Assembly: GCA_023443455.1 (NCBI GenBank)
Contig: JAEZUE010000004.1
Coordinates: 124,001-188,000, forward strand
Direction of reading: 5' to 3'
Source of the DNA: Verrucomicrobiota bacterium
Lineage (GTDB): Bacteria; Verrucomicrobiota; Verrucomicrobiia; Opitutales; Opitutaceae
DNA length: 64,000 nt
The position numbers were made by a program, and so were the translations under genes. A model generated the notes under the pieces. That model was not told the origin of the DNA. It was given only the letters and a program-made list of their open reading frames with translations, and did no database searches. Positions 1 to 8,496 of the stretch are shown piece by piece. Each line of letters starts with the position of its first letter. Position 1 is the first letter of the stretch.

Positions 1-434
1 GCGCGGATGTGCGCGAACTCGGCCATCGGGATGTCCTGCGAAACGGCGACGGCGGGCAGGCCGTGCAGCGCGCCTTCCCAGGCTCCGCCGATGGTGCCGC
101 TGGCGATGATGAAGGCCAGCGAGGTGTTGCGGCCGACGTTGATGCCGCTGACCACGCCCTCGATCGGTCGGCCGTCTTCGGGCAGCAGGTGGGCCAGCGC
201 GATATTCACGCAATCGCTCGGGGTGCCGTCGACCGACCAGGTCGGGCAACCGAAGCCGCGGTCGACCTCGATCGACTTCACCGGCCGGTGCCGGGATTTC
301 GCGGCGCCGATCCAGCTCTGCTCGCCGGCCGGAGCGGCGACGACGAGGCGGTGTCCGGCGGCGCGCAGGGCGTGGACGAGTTCGTGGAGGAAAACGGAGT
401 CGAGGCTATCGTCGTTGGTGACCAGCAGGTGCAT
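1..434 (-). CDS. surE: 5'-nucleotidase SurE (3' end cut by window edge)
   Basis: Survival protein E, a metal-dependent nucleoside 5'-monophosphate phosphatase. About 144 residues are visible. The N-terminus reads MHLLVTNDDS, with the metal-binding Asp pair at residues 8-9, and the family signature SGINVGRN lies near the visible end, followed by GTIGGAWEGALHGLPAVAVS. The Ser after the Asp pair replaces the usual Gly. The Met at 434 is preferred because SurE proteins begin directly at this strand; an in-frame ATG at 452 would add six residues. Neither start has a clear ribosome binding site. The gene lies 63 nt downstream of the response regulator on the same strand. The family call is secure; the C-terminus is outside the window. 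Confidence 0.9.
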   Translation of the reverse strand, partial: MHLLVTNDDSLDSVFLHELVHALRAAGHRLVVAAPAGEQSWIGAAKSRHRPVKSIEVDRGFGCPTWSVDGTPSDCVNIALAHLLPEDGRPIEGVVSGINVGRNTSLAFIIASGTIGGAWEGALHGLPAVAVSQDIPMAEFAHIR

Positions 435-497
435 GCGAAGACGCAACGGCATGGCAGCGCGGGCGCGGCGATGCAGCGAAAAACGGCGGAGAATTCC

Positions 498-908
498 TCA
501 ACTCGCGATGCGTTCCGGGGCGCTTGTCCCGAGCAGGGCGTGGACGCGCAGCAGTAGCTGGTAGGGGCTGAACGGCTTGGGCAGGAAATCGTCGGCTCCC
601 GCGGCCAGTGAGATCGGGCGGGTTTCGTCCTCGCTGCAGGCGCTGACCACCAGGATCGGCAGGCGCGGTTCGTCGTCGGCCCGACCTGCGCGCAGGGTTT
701 CGCAGAGGCTCAGGCCGACGATGTCGGGCAGCATGATGTCGACGATGACCAGATCGGGCTGGCGACCGCGTACGGCGCGCAGCGCGCTGGCGCCGTCGGG
801 CGCGATGGCGACCTCATGTCCGGCACTCCGGAGGGTGATCGCCATGAGTTCGGCGAGATCGGCGGTGTCTTCGATGATAAGGATGCGAGGCATGGAGGCT
901 GCGGACAA
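498..908 (-). CDS. Single-domain response regulator (CheY-like)
   Basis: A 136-residue stand-alone receiver domain with no output domain. The acidic pair is E13-D14, the phosphoacceptor is D57 (VIVDIMLPD), the conserved Ser/Thr position is S89 and the switch lysine is K111 (PKPF). The length equals one receiver domain plus a short tail. A second Met at residue 6 (MPRILIIED) could be the true start, since most receivers begin there. No histidine kinase is adjacent, so the partner is unknown; the hybrid kinase at 22-25 kb is one candidate by inference only. It may be co-transcribed with the downstream surE. Confidence 0.85.
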   Translation of the reverse strand: MSAASMPRILIIEDTADLAELMAITLRSAGHEVAIAPDGASALRAVRGRQPDLVIVDIMLPDIVGLSLCETLRAGRADDEPRLPILVVSACSEDETRPISLAAGADDFLPKPFSPYQLLLRVHALLGTSAPERIAS

Positions 909-993
909 TCGGTCACGCGCACAGGTTCCTGCAACCCGACCAGGTTACATCTCGGCAACAATGGGCCGCGTGGCGCCGCGGCACCGAAGGAGG

Positions 994-1461
994 CTAGGCG
1001 AGTGCGCAGAAATCGAGGACGCGCGGTTGCACGAGGCGCTCGAAGTCGCGGTAGTGCATCTGGATCAACTCGGTGTGGGTGCCGGCGTTGAAGGCGATGA
1101 AGTCGTCCTCGGCGAGTTCGTCGGCGACATAGACCGGGATGCCGAAGAGATTGCCGAAGGGCGGCATGGCGCCGGTCTCGCATCCGGGGAAGCAGGACCG
1201 GAAATCCGACTCGTGGGCCATCTCGATGTGCACGGCGCACGCGAGTTCCCCGAGGACCCGGACGTCGACGCGGTAGCTGGCGGGCAGCACGGCCATCGCC
1301 AGTTCGCCGTCGATCATGACCATGACGGTCTTGGCCAGTTCGCGGCCGGAAATGTGGCTGGCGGCGGCGATCTCCTGGGCGGTGAAAGCGGGTGAGTGCG
1401 AGATCACGGTGTAGCGGATCTGCTCACGATCGAGGTAGTCGCAAAGGGCTTTGAGGACCAT
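994..1461 (-). CDS. YbaK/EbsC-family aminoacyl-tRNA deacylase
   Basis: A 155-residue protein of the YbaK/ProX editing-domain family, which hydrolyses mischarged tRNAs in trans. The family pattern is visible: SPAFTAQEIAAASHISGRELAKTVMV near the start (with the lysine used by these enzymes), then a GAMPPFGNLFGIPVYVAD stretch and a FNAGTHTELIQM stretch near the C-terminus. The start at 1461 is chosen because AAAGGAG lies at good distance upstream; a longer open frame to 1641 has no similarity to the family. Which tRNA it edits cannot be told from sequence. It stands alone on this strand, divergent from the FKBP pair. Confidence 0.88.
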   Translation of the reverse strand: MVLKALCDYLDREQIRYTVISHSPAFTAQEIAAASHISGRELAKTVMVMIDGELAMAVLPASYRVDVRVLGELACAVHIEMAHESDFRSCFPGCETGAMPPFGNLFGIPVYVADELAEDDFIAFNAGTHTELIQMHYRDFERLVQPRVLDFCALA

Positions 1462-1607
1462 AAAAGCTCCTTTCCGTGGGGGTTGGAGGGTTGGCGGATG
1501 CGGGCGTTGGGCCCGGCTGCGGGTAAGGTAGTCCTTCGGGGGGCGGGCGTCCATCGCCGGAGGCGGAAGTTGTTTCCCGGGCTTGCCCCGCGGGCCCCGA
1601 CGCAACC

Positions 1608-2108
1608 ATGCTGCGGCCCATGACTTTTCGTGCGAAAGCAATGGTGGCCGCGCTGGTGGCCGCGTCGGCCGTGACCGGGCTGCTGGCCCGTTCCGGATTC
1701 AACTGGGATGAGCTCGAGGCGATCGATCTGAAGTGGCCGCAGGCCACGGCGACCTCCACCGGCCTGCGCTATGTGGTGTTGCAGGAGGGCCGGGGCGAGG
1801 CGCCCAAGGCCGGCGACCAGGTCTCGGTGCTGTACAAAGGCATGTTCTTCAACGGCGAGGCCTTCGACCAGGCGCAGGACCCGGCCAAGCCGTTCGTGTT
1901 CCGGCTCGGCCGCGGCCAGATCATCAGCGGCTGGGAGGAGGGCATCGCGATGATGCGCGTCGGCGAGAAGCGGATACTGCTCGTGCCCTACGATCTGGCC
2001 TACGGCTCGCGCGGGCAGCCGCCGCGCATCCCCCGCCGCACCTCGCTGGTGTTCGAGGTGGAGATGCTCAAGATCGAACCCAATCCCGCGCTGGCGTCGT
2101 CGAAATGA
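1608..2108 (+). CDS. FKBP-type peptidyl-prolyl isomerase, exported
   Basis: A 166-residue protein with one FKBP domain (about residues 50-155) after a hydrophobic N-terminus (AMVAALVAASAVTGLLA) that looks like a signal peptide or anchor. FKBP pocket residues are present: VLYKG, AFDQ, the QIISGW segment, LAYG and LVFEVEML. It therefore probably catalyses prolyl isomerisation or acts as a chaperone in the periplasm. Starts at 1608 or 1620 (four codons later) are both possible. Its stop overlaps the next FKBP gene as ATGA, so the two are translationally coupled and probably arose by tandem duplication. Confidence 0.9.
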   Translation: MLRPMTFRAKAMVAALVAASAVTGLLARSGFNWDELEAIDLKWPQATATSTGLRYVVLQEGRGEAPKAGDQVSVLYKGMFFNGEAFDQAQDPAKPFVFRLGRGQIISGWEEGIAMMRVGEKRILLVPYDLAYGSRGQPPRIPRRTSLVFEVEMLKIEPNPALASSK

Positions 2109-2668
2109 AACGTCGTCTGCCCGTTCTGGCGATGGCCGCCGGTCTGCTGCTCGGCTCCGGTTGCACGCCCAAGTCCGAGGAGCCCGGCCGGGAGGGGCCG
2201 GCCCGCGAGGCGGAGGCGGCGAAGGTGCCGCGCCCCTCGAAGGACCATAGCTGGACCGGCGAGGAGATCGTCTTCCTCAAGGAGAAGTTCGGCGAGCTCC
2301 AGCACTCGGCTTCGGGTCTCTATTTCAAGGTTCTGCAACCGGGCGAGGGCGAGGAGAAGCCGCCGCGGGGCAAGCTCTGCGCCGTGCGCTACCGGGGCAC
2401 CTTTCTCAACGACAAGGTCTTCGACGAGCGGCTGAAGAGCCCGTTCAAGTTCCGCGTCGGCATCGGTCAGGTGATTCGGGGCTGGGACGAGGCCGTCGCC
2501 GACATGCGCCGCGGCGAGAAACGCCTGGTCGTGGTGCCGTATTGGCTCGGCTATGGCGAGCAGGGCAAGGTCCCGTACATCATGCCGCGCACCACGCTGG
2601 TCTTCGAGATCGAGCTCGAGGGGTGGGAGACCACCACCGGGATTCCCGTCGCTCCCGCCGCCCACTGA
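2105..2668 (+). CDS. FKBP-type peptidyl-prolyl isomerase, probable lipoprotein
   Basis: A 187-residue paralogue of the preceding gene. The N-terminus MKRRLPVLAMAAGLLLGSGC looks like a lipoprotein signal with Cys20 as the lipidated residue, although the lipobox (GSGC) is imperfect. A charged linker (about 22-60) precedes the FKBP domain (about 75-175), which keeps VRYRG, VFDE, QVIRGW, LGYG and LVFEIEL. Translation starts inside the stop codon of the upstream FKBP gene (4-nt overlap). The pair is likely an exported folding-helper unit. The lipid attachment is inference. Confidence 0.9.
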   Translation: MKRRLPVLAMAAGLLLGSGCTPKSEEPGREGPAREAEAAKVPRPSKDHSWTGEEIVFLKEKFGELQHSASGLYFKVLQPGEGEEKPPRGKLCAVRYRGTFLNDKVFDERLKSPFKFRVGIGQVIRGWDEAVADMRRGEKRLVVVPYWLGYGEQGKVPYIMPRTTLVFEIELEGWETTTGIPVAPAAH

Positions 2669-2700
2669 CCCGCCGACTTTCCCGGTACCCAGCCTGCGCC

Positions 2701-3366
2701 ATGTTCGACATTCAGTATCATTTTTTTCGCGATATCGACCGCCGCGGGGTGGCCGAGGGGCTCACCGACGAGCAGTGCGCGAAGATGGTGGAGCTGAAGC
2801 GGCGCGCGATCGACTCGGCGCTCAACCGCAGCAACCCGCTGGTGGCGGAGGTGCTGGCCGGGCGCACGACGTTCGTGGCGACCTACGACCGGTTTTCCCA
2901 TGCGTTCCGCGGTGTGCGGCGCTTCGTGCCGAAGGGCGACGACGCGGAGTGGAACGAGCGCCTCGAACAGCTCGCGCGGATCGTGCCCAATGTCCGCCAT
3001 TTCCGGCGCCGCAGCCTGCTGGCGGCCGACAATCCGCTGGGCCTGACCGCCTACGGTGCGGTGGCCGGGGCGGCGGTGCGCGTGCTGGTGGCCGCGACGG
3101 CGGAGAACGACGATGCGCCGCTGCTCCCGTGGGCGGAGGCGCCGGCGAGCCTCGTGGGGGCGATGGCGGTGCTCGGTTTCGTCTTCGGCACGGCGGCGAT
3201 GTTCAAGTATCGGATTCGCGACTATGGCCAGATCCATGCGCGCGAGGCGGCGAGCTACATGGATCTGAACTACGGTTTCTTCATCGCCGGCGACACCCGC
3301 GGCTGGATCGAGTGCCTGCGGGCCGAGGCCGGCGCGGCGCGGGCGAAGCTGGCCCGGCCGGACTGA
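2701..3366 (+). CDS. Hypothetical protein with hydrophobic hairpin
   Basis: A 221-residue protein I do not recognise. The N-terminal half is charged and helical (MFDIQYHFFRDIDRRGVAEG). Residues about 113-130 (LTAYGAVAGAAVRVLVAA) and 146-168 (LVGAMAVLGFVFGTAAMF) are hydrophobic and could be two membrane helices, followed by a soluble tail. It follows the FKBP pair by 32 nt, so it may share their transcript. Third-position GC is high, as expected for a real gene here. No function is proposed. Confidence 0.75.
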   Translation: MFDIQYHFFRDIDRRGVAEGLTDEQCAKMVELKRRAIDSALNRSNPLVAEVLAGRTTFVATYDRFSHAFRGVRRFVPKGDDAEWNERLEQLARIVPNVRHFRRRSLLAADNPLGLTAYGAVAGAAVRVLVAATAENDDAPLLPWAEAPASLVGAMAVLGFVFGTAAMFKYRIRDYGQIHAREAASYMDLNYGFFIAGDTRGWIECLRAEAGAARAKLARPD

Positions 3367-3439
3367 ACGCGGGCGCGGCGGTTTACCCCCGTGGCGCGCT
3401 TGCGGGCCGACGTGGCCGACGTTCTAGTGGGCGCCTGCG

Positions 3440-5188
3440 ATGACGCCTGCGCCCACTCCTGCCTCCTTTCTCGTTTTGCTGTTCGACGCTTCGAATCTGG
3501 CGCTGCTGCGTCGGGCGGCGGCCGACGCGCCGTGGGCGGCGACCGCTTCCGGGGTGGGCCTCGAGGGCCGGGCGGTCGCCGGGTCCGCGCTCGAGGCGCT
3601 GCGCGCGGTCGCCGGCGACTGTGCGGCGGTGGAGCAGGTGGCCATGGTGGGAACGCAGGCGCTCTTCTTCGCGCTGGCGGAGAACTGCCGCGGAGGCATG
3701 CCTGGCGGCCCGGGCGAATGGGCGCGTTTCTCCATCGAGCAGATCGTGGCGCTGGCGCGGGAGGGGCGGTTGTCGGAGTCGCTCGCGGCGGTGCTGCCGG
3801 CCGTGCGCGAGCATTCGATCCGAATTCCGTATCTGAATCACAGCGACAACGACTACATCTATCGTTTCCGCACGGAGAAGCAGCGCAACCGTGAGGTGTA
3901 CCGCGCCGAAGGGACGGGCGACCTCTACCGCAGCCCGCTCTGCGAGGCGATCAAGCGGCTGCGCCGCACGAAGGAGCGCAGTTCGGACGCGCCGGCCGAG
4001 CTCGATTTCGGTGCGGTGCGGTATGTGTTGCCGAGCCATTTCGGCTTCTGCCTCGGCGTGCAGAATGCGATCGAGCGAGCCTACGAAACCATCGCCGAGA
4101 ATCCCGGCCGACGGGTGTTCATGCTCAGCGAGCTCATCCACAACCCCTTCGTGAACGACGACCTGCTCGCCCGCGGCCTGCGTTTCCTGCAGAGCGACAA
4201 GGGCAAACCGCTGGTCGATGCCGCGACCGGGCGCGCGATCTGGGACGAACTGCGGCGCGACGACATCGTCATCATTCCGGCCTTCGGCGCGACCGACAAT
4301 GACAAGCGCCGGCTCATCGAGCGCGGTCTCGAGCTCAATCGCCACGACGCGACGTGCATGCTGGTCGAGAAGGTGTGGAAGGCGGCGCGCCGCTACGGCC
4401 AGCTCGGCTACACCGTGATCATCCACGGCAAGCAGGAACACGAGGAGACGAAGGCGACCTTCTCGAACAGCGCCCGCCACGCCCCCTCGCTCATCATCCG
4501 CGATGCGCACGAGGCGGAGACACTCGCCGCGGTGATCGCGGCCGGCGACGAGGCCACGGCGCGAGCGTTGTTCGCGGCGACCTTCGGCGGGCGGCATTCC
4601 GAAGGCTTCGATCCGGTCTGCGACCTGCAACGGGTGGCGGTGGTCAACCAGACGACGCTGCTGCGCAACGAGACGCTCCGCATCATCGACCTGCTCGAAC
4701 AGGCGTTCGCGTGTCGTTACGGGGTGGATGCGGTGCGGGACCACCTGTTTTCGGAGAGCCGCGGCGACACGCTCTGCTACGCCACGCAGGTGAACCAGGA
4801 TGCGCTCGCGCGGGCGCTCGAACAGCCGCTCGATGCGGCCATCGTGGTCGGCGGCAAGAACAGCTCCAACACGTTCCAGCTCTTCCGTCTCTGTGCCGAG
4901 AAGCTCGGCGACGCGGCCTTCTACATCCAGTCCGAGCGCGACATCGTCTCGGCGTCGGCGATCGAGCATTTCGTCTATCCCTACCGGCCCGCCGATCCGC
5001 GGGGCGGGCGAACCGAGCGCCGAGCGTTTCTTCCCGACTACCGGCCGGCCCGGCTCCTCATCACCGGCGGCGCCTCGTGCCCCGACGGGCTCATCCAGCA
5101 GGTTGTCACCCGCATCAACTCATTCTTCCCTGCCGCCGAGTTGCGCTCGGTCGAGCAGGTGTTGGCGGATCTGGCGCCGGGGGCGTAG
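3440..5188 (+). CDS. ispH: 4-hydroxy-3-methylbut-2-enyl diphosphate reductase, N-terminally extended
   Basis: Last enzyme of the MEP pathway, making IPP and DMAPP with a [4Fe-4S] cluster. The three cluster cysteines are C204 (FGFCLGV), C306 (DATCML) and C446 (TLCYAT). The protein has 582 residues against about 310 for E. coli IspH. There are about 190 extra residues before the first cysteine, including SDNDYIYRFRTEKQRNREVY, and about 40 more between the second and third. This is more like the longer cyanobacterial/plant form than the short one. The start at 3440 has no clear ribosome site, so the first 60-70 residues are uncertain. The family call is secure. Confidence 0.9.
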   Translation: MTPAPTPASFLVLLFDASNLALLRRAAADAPWAATASGVGLEGRAVAGSALEALRAVAGDCAAVEQVAMVGTQALFFALAENCRGGMPGGPGEWARFSIEQIVALAREGRLSESLAAVLPAVREHSIRIPYLNHSDNDYIYRFRTEKQRNREVYRAEGTGDLYRSPLCEAIKRLRRTKERSSDAPAELDFGAVRYVLPSHFGFCLGVQNAIERAYETIAENPGRRVFMLSELIHNPFVNDDLLARGLRFLQSDKGKPLVDAATGRAIWDELRRDDIVIIPAFGATDNDKRRLIERGLELNRHDATCMLVEKVWKAARRYGQLGYTVIIHGKQEHEETKATFSNSARHAPSLIIRDAHEAETLAAVIAAGDEATARALFAATFGGRHSEGFDPVCDLQRVAVVNQTTLLRNETLRIIDLLEQAFACRYGVDAVRDHLFSESRGDTLCYATQVNQDALARALEQPLDAAIVVGGKNSSNTFQLFRLCAEKLGDAAFYIQSERDIVSASAIEHFVYPYRPADPRGGRTERRAFLPDYRPARLLITGGASCPDGLIQQVVTRINSFFPAAELRSVEQVLADLAPGA

Positions 5189-5316
5189 CCCCGGGGCGGG
5201 GTTGGATTAAGCCGGTTGAGTCGTCCGGGGCATTTTCGGCGGTCCAACTGATACTTCCGCCGGACCGTTGCCGAAGCGGGGTGGGTGTGGATCTTCCCGC
5301 CTCCCCCCACTGCGCA

Positions 5317-5922
5317 ATGTCCATGCAACGTCTCTTCCGGCTTCTCGCGATCGTCGCCTCGCTTCTTCCCGCCATGTCCCCAGCCGAATCATCCCTATCG
5401 TCCCCGCCGCCGGCGCCGCTGCAGTCGGCCTATTTCGGCGGTGGTTGTTTCTGGTGCCTCGAGGCGTATTTCGAGACCCTGCCCGGTGTGCAAGCCGTGG
5501 TGTCGGGCTACGCCGGTGGGCAGGTGGCGAACCCGAGCTACCGCGAGGTCTGCGGCGGGGGGACCGGCCATGCCGAGGTGGTGCGCATCGATTTCGATCC
5601 GGCCAAGATCTCCTACGCCGTGCTGCTCGAAAAATTCTGGCTGATCCACGACCCGACCACACTGAACCGGCAGGGGCCGGACGAGGGCACGCAGTACCGC
5701 TCGATCATCCTCCACGTCGACGACGCCCAGCGGGCGGCCGCGGAGCTTTCGCGGGCGGCGGCCCAGGAGCACCTGCGCGACCGGATCGTCACCGAGATCG
5801 TGCCGCTGGCCCCCTTCTACGAGGCGGAAAGCTACCATCAGGACTATTTCCGCCGGAATCCGAACCAAGGATACTGCCGGGCGGTGATCGCACCGAAGCT
5901 CAAGAAGCTCGGGGTGAAGTAG
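5317..5922 (+). CDS. msrA: Exported peptide methionine sulfoxide reductase MsrA
   Basis: A 201-residue enzyme that reduces the S-epimer of methionine sulfoxide in proteins. The catalytic motif GGCFWC is in YFGGGCFWCLEAYFE, followed by GYAGGQVANPSYREVCGGGTGHAEVV, DEGTQYRS and the C-terminal YHQDYFRRNPNQGYC with a resolving cysteine. The N-terminus (MSMQRLFRLLAIVASLLPAM) is a probable signal peptide, so repair would be periplasmic. The longer open frame upstream of 5317 has no MsrA similarity. Thioredoxin reductase lies next door on the opposite strand, a sensible functional neighbour. Confidence 0.92.
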   Translation: MSMQRLFRLLAIVASLLPAMSPAESSLSSPPPAPLQSAYFGGGCFWCLEAYFETLPGVQAVVSGYAGGQVANPSYREVCGGGTGHAEVVRIDFDPAKISYAVLLEKFWLIHDPTTLNRQGPDEGTQYRSIILHVDDAQRAAAELSRAAAQEHLRDRIVTEIVPLAPFYEAESYHQDYFRRNPNQGYCRAVIAPKLKKLGVK

Positions 5923-5993
5923 CGCCGGCCGCCCGGCCGGGCCCGCGCCGCCGGAGTCGCCGTGCCGAAGCCGCTCGCAGGAGCCGGGGGACC

Positions 5994-6011
5994 GCAGGCG
6001 GCGACGCCTGC
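5994..6011. repeat. Short GC-rich hairpin between msrA and trxB
   Basis: A perfect 7-bp inverted repeat, GCAGGCG and CGCCTGC with a 4-nt loop, in the gap between convergent msrA and trxB. It has no T-tract, so it is not a standard intrinsic terminator. It may be a REP-like hairpin. Confidence 0.35.
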
Positions 6012-6087
6012 GCCACGGTCGAGCGGACGAAGCTGGGCACTATTTCACGGATACGAACGGATCGCGCCAGGCGGCGCGGTGATACGC

Positions 6088-7038
6088 TCAGTTGCCGTGT
6101 TCGGCGAGCCAGCGCTCGGCCTCGATGGCGGCCTGGCAGCCCATGCCGGCGGCGGTGATCGCCTGGCGGTAGACGTGGTCCGCGCAATCGCCGGCGACGA
6201 AGACGCCCGCGACGCTGGTGCGCACCTGGCTGCCGCTCTCGGGCACGATGTAGCCGGCCTCGTCGGTTGCGACGGCCGTGGCGAAGGCCTTGGTGTTGGG
6301 CTGGTGGCCGATCGCGACGAAGATGCCCTTGCAGGGCAGATCGGAAAGGTTGCCGGTCTTCACATTCTTGAGCTTCACGCCGGACACGTTGCCGTGCAGA
6401 TCGCCCACGATCTCGGCAACGACGGAATCCCAGGCGGTCTTGACCTTCGGGTGCTCGAGCAGGCGCTGCTGCATGATTTTCGAGGCGCGCAGTTCGTTGC
6501 GGCGGTGGACGAGGGTGACCTTCGACGCGAAACGGGTGAGGAAGAGCGCCTCCTCGCAGGCGGAGTCGCCGCCGCCGACCACGATCACGTCCATGCCGCG
6601 GTAGAAGGCGCCGTCGCAGGTCGCGCAGGTGGTCACGCCCTTGCCGCCGAAAAACGACATCTCGTTGTCGAGGCCGAGCATGCGCGGAGCGGCGCCGGTG
6701 GCGATGATCACGGCGCGGGCGCGGATCTCGCGCTCGCCGGTGCGCAGGATCTTCTCCTCGCCGGAGAAGTCGACGGACTCGACCACGCCGCTCTCGTAGC
6801 GGGCGCCGAAACGGGCGGCCTGCTTGCGGATGTTGTCGGTGAGGGTGTAGCCGTCGATGCCGTGTTCGAAGCCCGGGAAGTTTTCGACCTCGGAGGTGGT
6901 CGTGAGCTGGCCGCCGGGCTGAATGCCTTCAAGCACGAGCGGGGCGAGACCGGCGCGGGCGGTGTAGACCGCGGCGGTGAGACCGGCGCAGCCGGTGCCG
7001 ATGATGACGACGTTCTCGAGCGAGGAATCGGTGGACAT
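6088..7038 (-). CDS. trxB: Thioredoxin reductase
   Basis: A 316-residue FAD/NADPH-dependent disulfide reductase that keeps thioredoxin reduced. The N-terminal FAD motif is VVIIGTGCAGLTAAVYTARA, the redox-active disulfide is CATC (GVTTCATCDGAFYRG), the NADPH-binding motif is VIVVGGGDSACEEALFL, and the C-terminal FAD motif is GVFVAGDCAD. The start at 7038 gives MSTDSSLENV and normal family length; an upstream Met at 7104 would add an unrelated tail. It is convergent with msrA. Confidence 0.95.
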   Translation of the reverse strand: MSTDSSLENVVIIGTGCAGLTAAVYTARAGLAPLVLEGIQPGGQLTTTSEVENFPGFEHGIDGYTLTDNIRKQAARFGARYESGVVESVDFSGEEKILRTGEREIRARAVIIATGAAPRMLGLDNEMSFFGGKGVTTCATCDGAFYRGMDVIVVGGGDSACEEALFLTRFASKVTLVHRRNELRASKIMQQRLLEHPKVKTAWDSVVAEIVGDLHGNVSGVKLKNVKTGNLSDLPCKGIFVAIGHQPNTKAFATAVATDEAGYIVPESGSQVRTSVAGVFVAGDCADHVYRQAITAAGMGCQAAIEAERWLAEHGN

Positions 7039-7262
7039 GGCGAAAGAGAAAGGGGCGGTTGCGGACCCGACGCAACGTTTGGCCGCGCGGCGCGGCAAGT
7101 GCAAAGAGCCCGGGCCGGCAACAACCGGGTGCGTGAACCGGGATACGCCGAGCGATCCGCGGGCGGTGGGGGCCGAACGGTGGGGCGATGCGTCTTCGCG
7201 CCGCTTCGGCTCCCTCGCGGAAGAGGTTGCCGGCCGCCGGACTGCGCCGCTCTATCGAGGGC

Positions 7263-8081
7263 ATGGCTTCACTTCCGGTACTGGTCGACACCCACGCCCA
7301 TCTTGATCGTTTTGTCCACCGCGGCGATCTCGCGCCGGTGCTGGAGCGGGCCGCCGCGGTCGGCGTGGCGCAGATCGTGACGATCGGAACCGATCCGGAG
7401 GACTGGGCTCTCTACCGGGAACTGGTGCCGACCCTGGGCGGGCGCGTGGCCTACACGGCCGGGCTGCATCCGTGTTCCGTCGACGAGGCGTGGGAGCAGG
7501 CAGTCGGGCAGCTCGCCGCCTGCTTCGACGGGCCCGCGGCGGCGGTCGGGCTGGGGGAGTGCGGGCTCGACCGTTTCCATCTGCCGAAGGACGACGACAC
7601 GGCGGTGGAGCGGATCTTCGCGTGGCAGAAGGCGGCGTTCCGGGCCCAGCTCGAAATTGCGAATACCGTGCGCGGGCCGGTGGTCGTGCACTCCCGTGGT
7701 GCGTTTTCGGAGACGGTGGAGACGATCGACGCCTCGGGCCTGGACTGGTCGCGGGTGGTCTTCCACTGCTTTTCGGAGGGGCCGGAGGAGATGGCGTTGC
7801 TCGCGGCGCGGGGGGGGCGCGGTTCGTTCACCGGCATCATCACGTACCGGAGCGCGGAGAATGTGAGGCAGGCGCTGAAGGTGCAGGGATTGGCGCGCAG
7901 CATGGTCGAGACCGATTGCCCCTATCTCACGCCCGAGCCGCACCGTGGGAAACCGAACGAACCGGCCTTGGTGGCGCTCACGGCGCGGAAGGCCGCCGAG
8001 GTGCTCGGGGTGAGCTTCGAGGAGTTCGCCGAGCGGTCGACGGAGACGGCGCGGGCGTTTTTCGGCCTGCCACCGCTGTGA
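7263..8081 (+). CDS. tatD: TatD-family metal-dependent hydrolase
   Basis: A 272-residue TIM-barrel hydrolase, generally a metal-dependent DNase or deoxyribonuclease-like enzyme. Metal ligands are visible in DTHAHLD at the N-terminus, GECGLDRF (Glu), VVHSRGA, VFHCFSEG and the late ETDCPYLTPEPHRG. The start is placed at MASLPVLVDTHAHL. The cytosolic location is inferred from the lack of a signal peptide. It is convergent with the HPr gene. Confidence 0.9.
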   Translation: MASLPVLVDTHAHLDRFVHRGDLAPVLERAAAVGVAQIVTIGTDPEDWALYRELVPTLGGRVAYTAGLHPCSVDEAWEQAVGQLAACFDGPAAAVGLGECGLDRFHLPKDDDTAVERIFAWQKAAFRAQLEIANTVRGPVVVHSRGAFSETVETIDASGLDWSRVVFHCFSEGPEEMALLAARGGRGSFTGIITYRSAENVRQALKVQGLARSMVETDCPYLTPEPHRGKPNEPALVALTARKAAEVLGVSFEEFAERSTETARAFFGLPPL

Positions 8082-8113
8082 AGGAGCGCGGGGCGGCACT
8101 CGGCCTTCCGGGC

Positions 8114-8410
8114 TCAGACCTCGTCGAACTTGCGCAGGAAAAGCGCCTCGAGTTCGCCGATCATCGCCGGGCCATCGGCCCCGGTGACGATGAACTTCAG
8201 CGAGGAGCCGCGACCGGCGGCGAGCATCATGAGGCCCATGATGCTCTTGCCGTTCACCTGCTCGTCGTCGCGCTCCACCAGCACGTCCGCTTTGAACTTG
8301 TTGGTGATTCTCACGATCATGGCCGCCGGACGGGCGTGGATGCCCATCTTGTTCTGCACGGTCAGCACTTTGGTGTGCTGTTGGGCAGCGGAGGCTTCGG
8401 CGTTTTCCAT
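8114..8410 (-). CDS. ptsH: HPr family phosphocarrier protein
   Basis: A 98-residue HPr. The phosphorylatable histidine is H25 in MGIHARPAAMIV and the regulatory serine position is S56 in NGKSIMGLMML, both offset by ten residues from the canonical H15 and S46 because of a short N-terminal extension. No EI or sugar permease is nearby. Together with the HTH-EIIA fusion at 51 kb this points to a regulatory phosphorelay rather than sugar uptake, which is inference. Confidence 0.93.
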   Translation of the reverse strand: MENAEASAAQQHTKVLTVQNKMGIHARPAAMIVRITNKFKADVLVERDDEQVNGKSIMGLMMLAAGRGSSLKFIVTGADGPAMIGELEALFLRKFDEV

Positions 8411-8496
8411 GTGGTGAATTCTTTGCGGTTGGCGCGTTGAAGACGGATTCCCTATGAGTCGCCGGACACTGGCAACGCCAAAAATTTCAGCCGACC

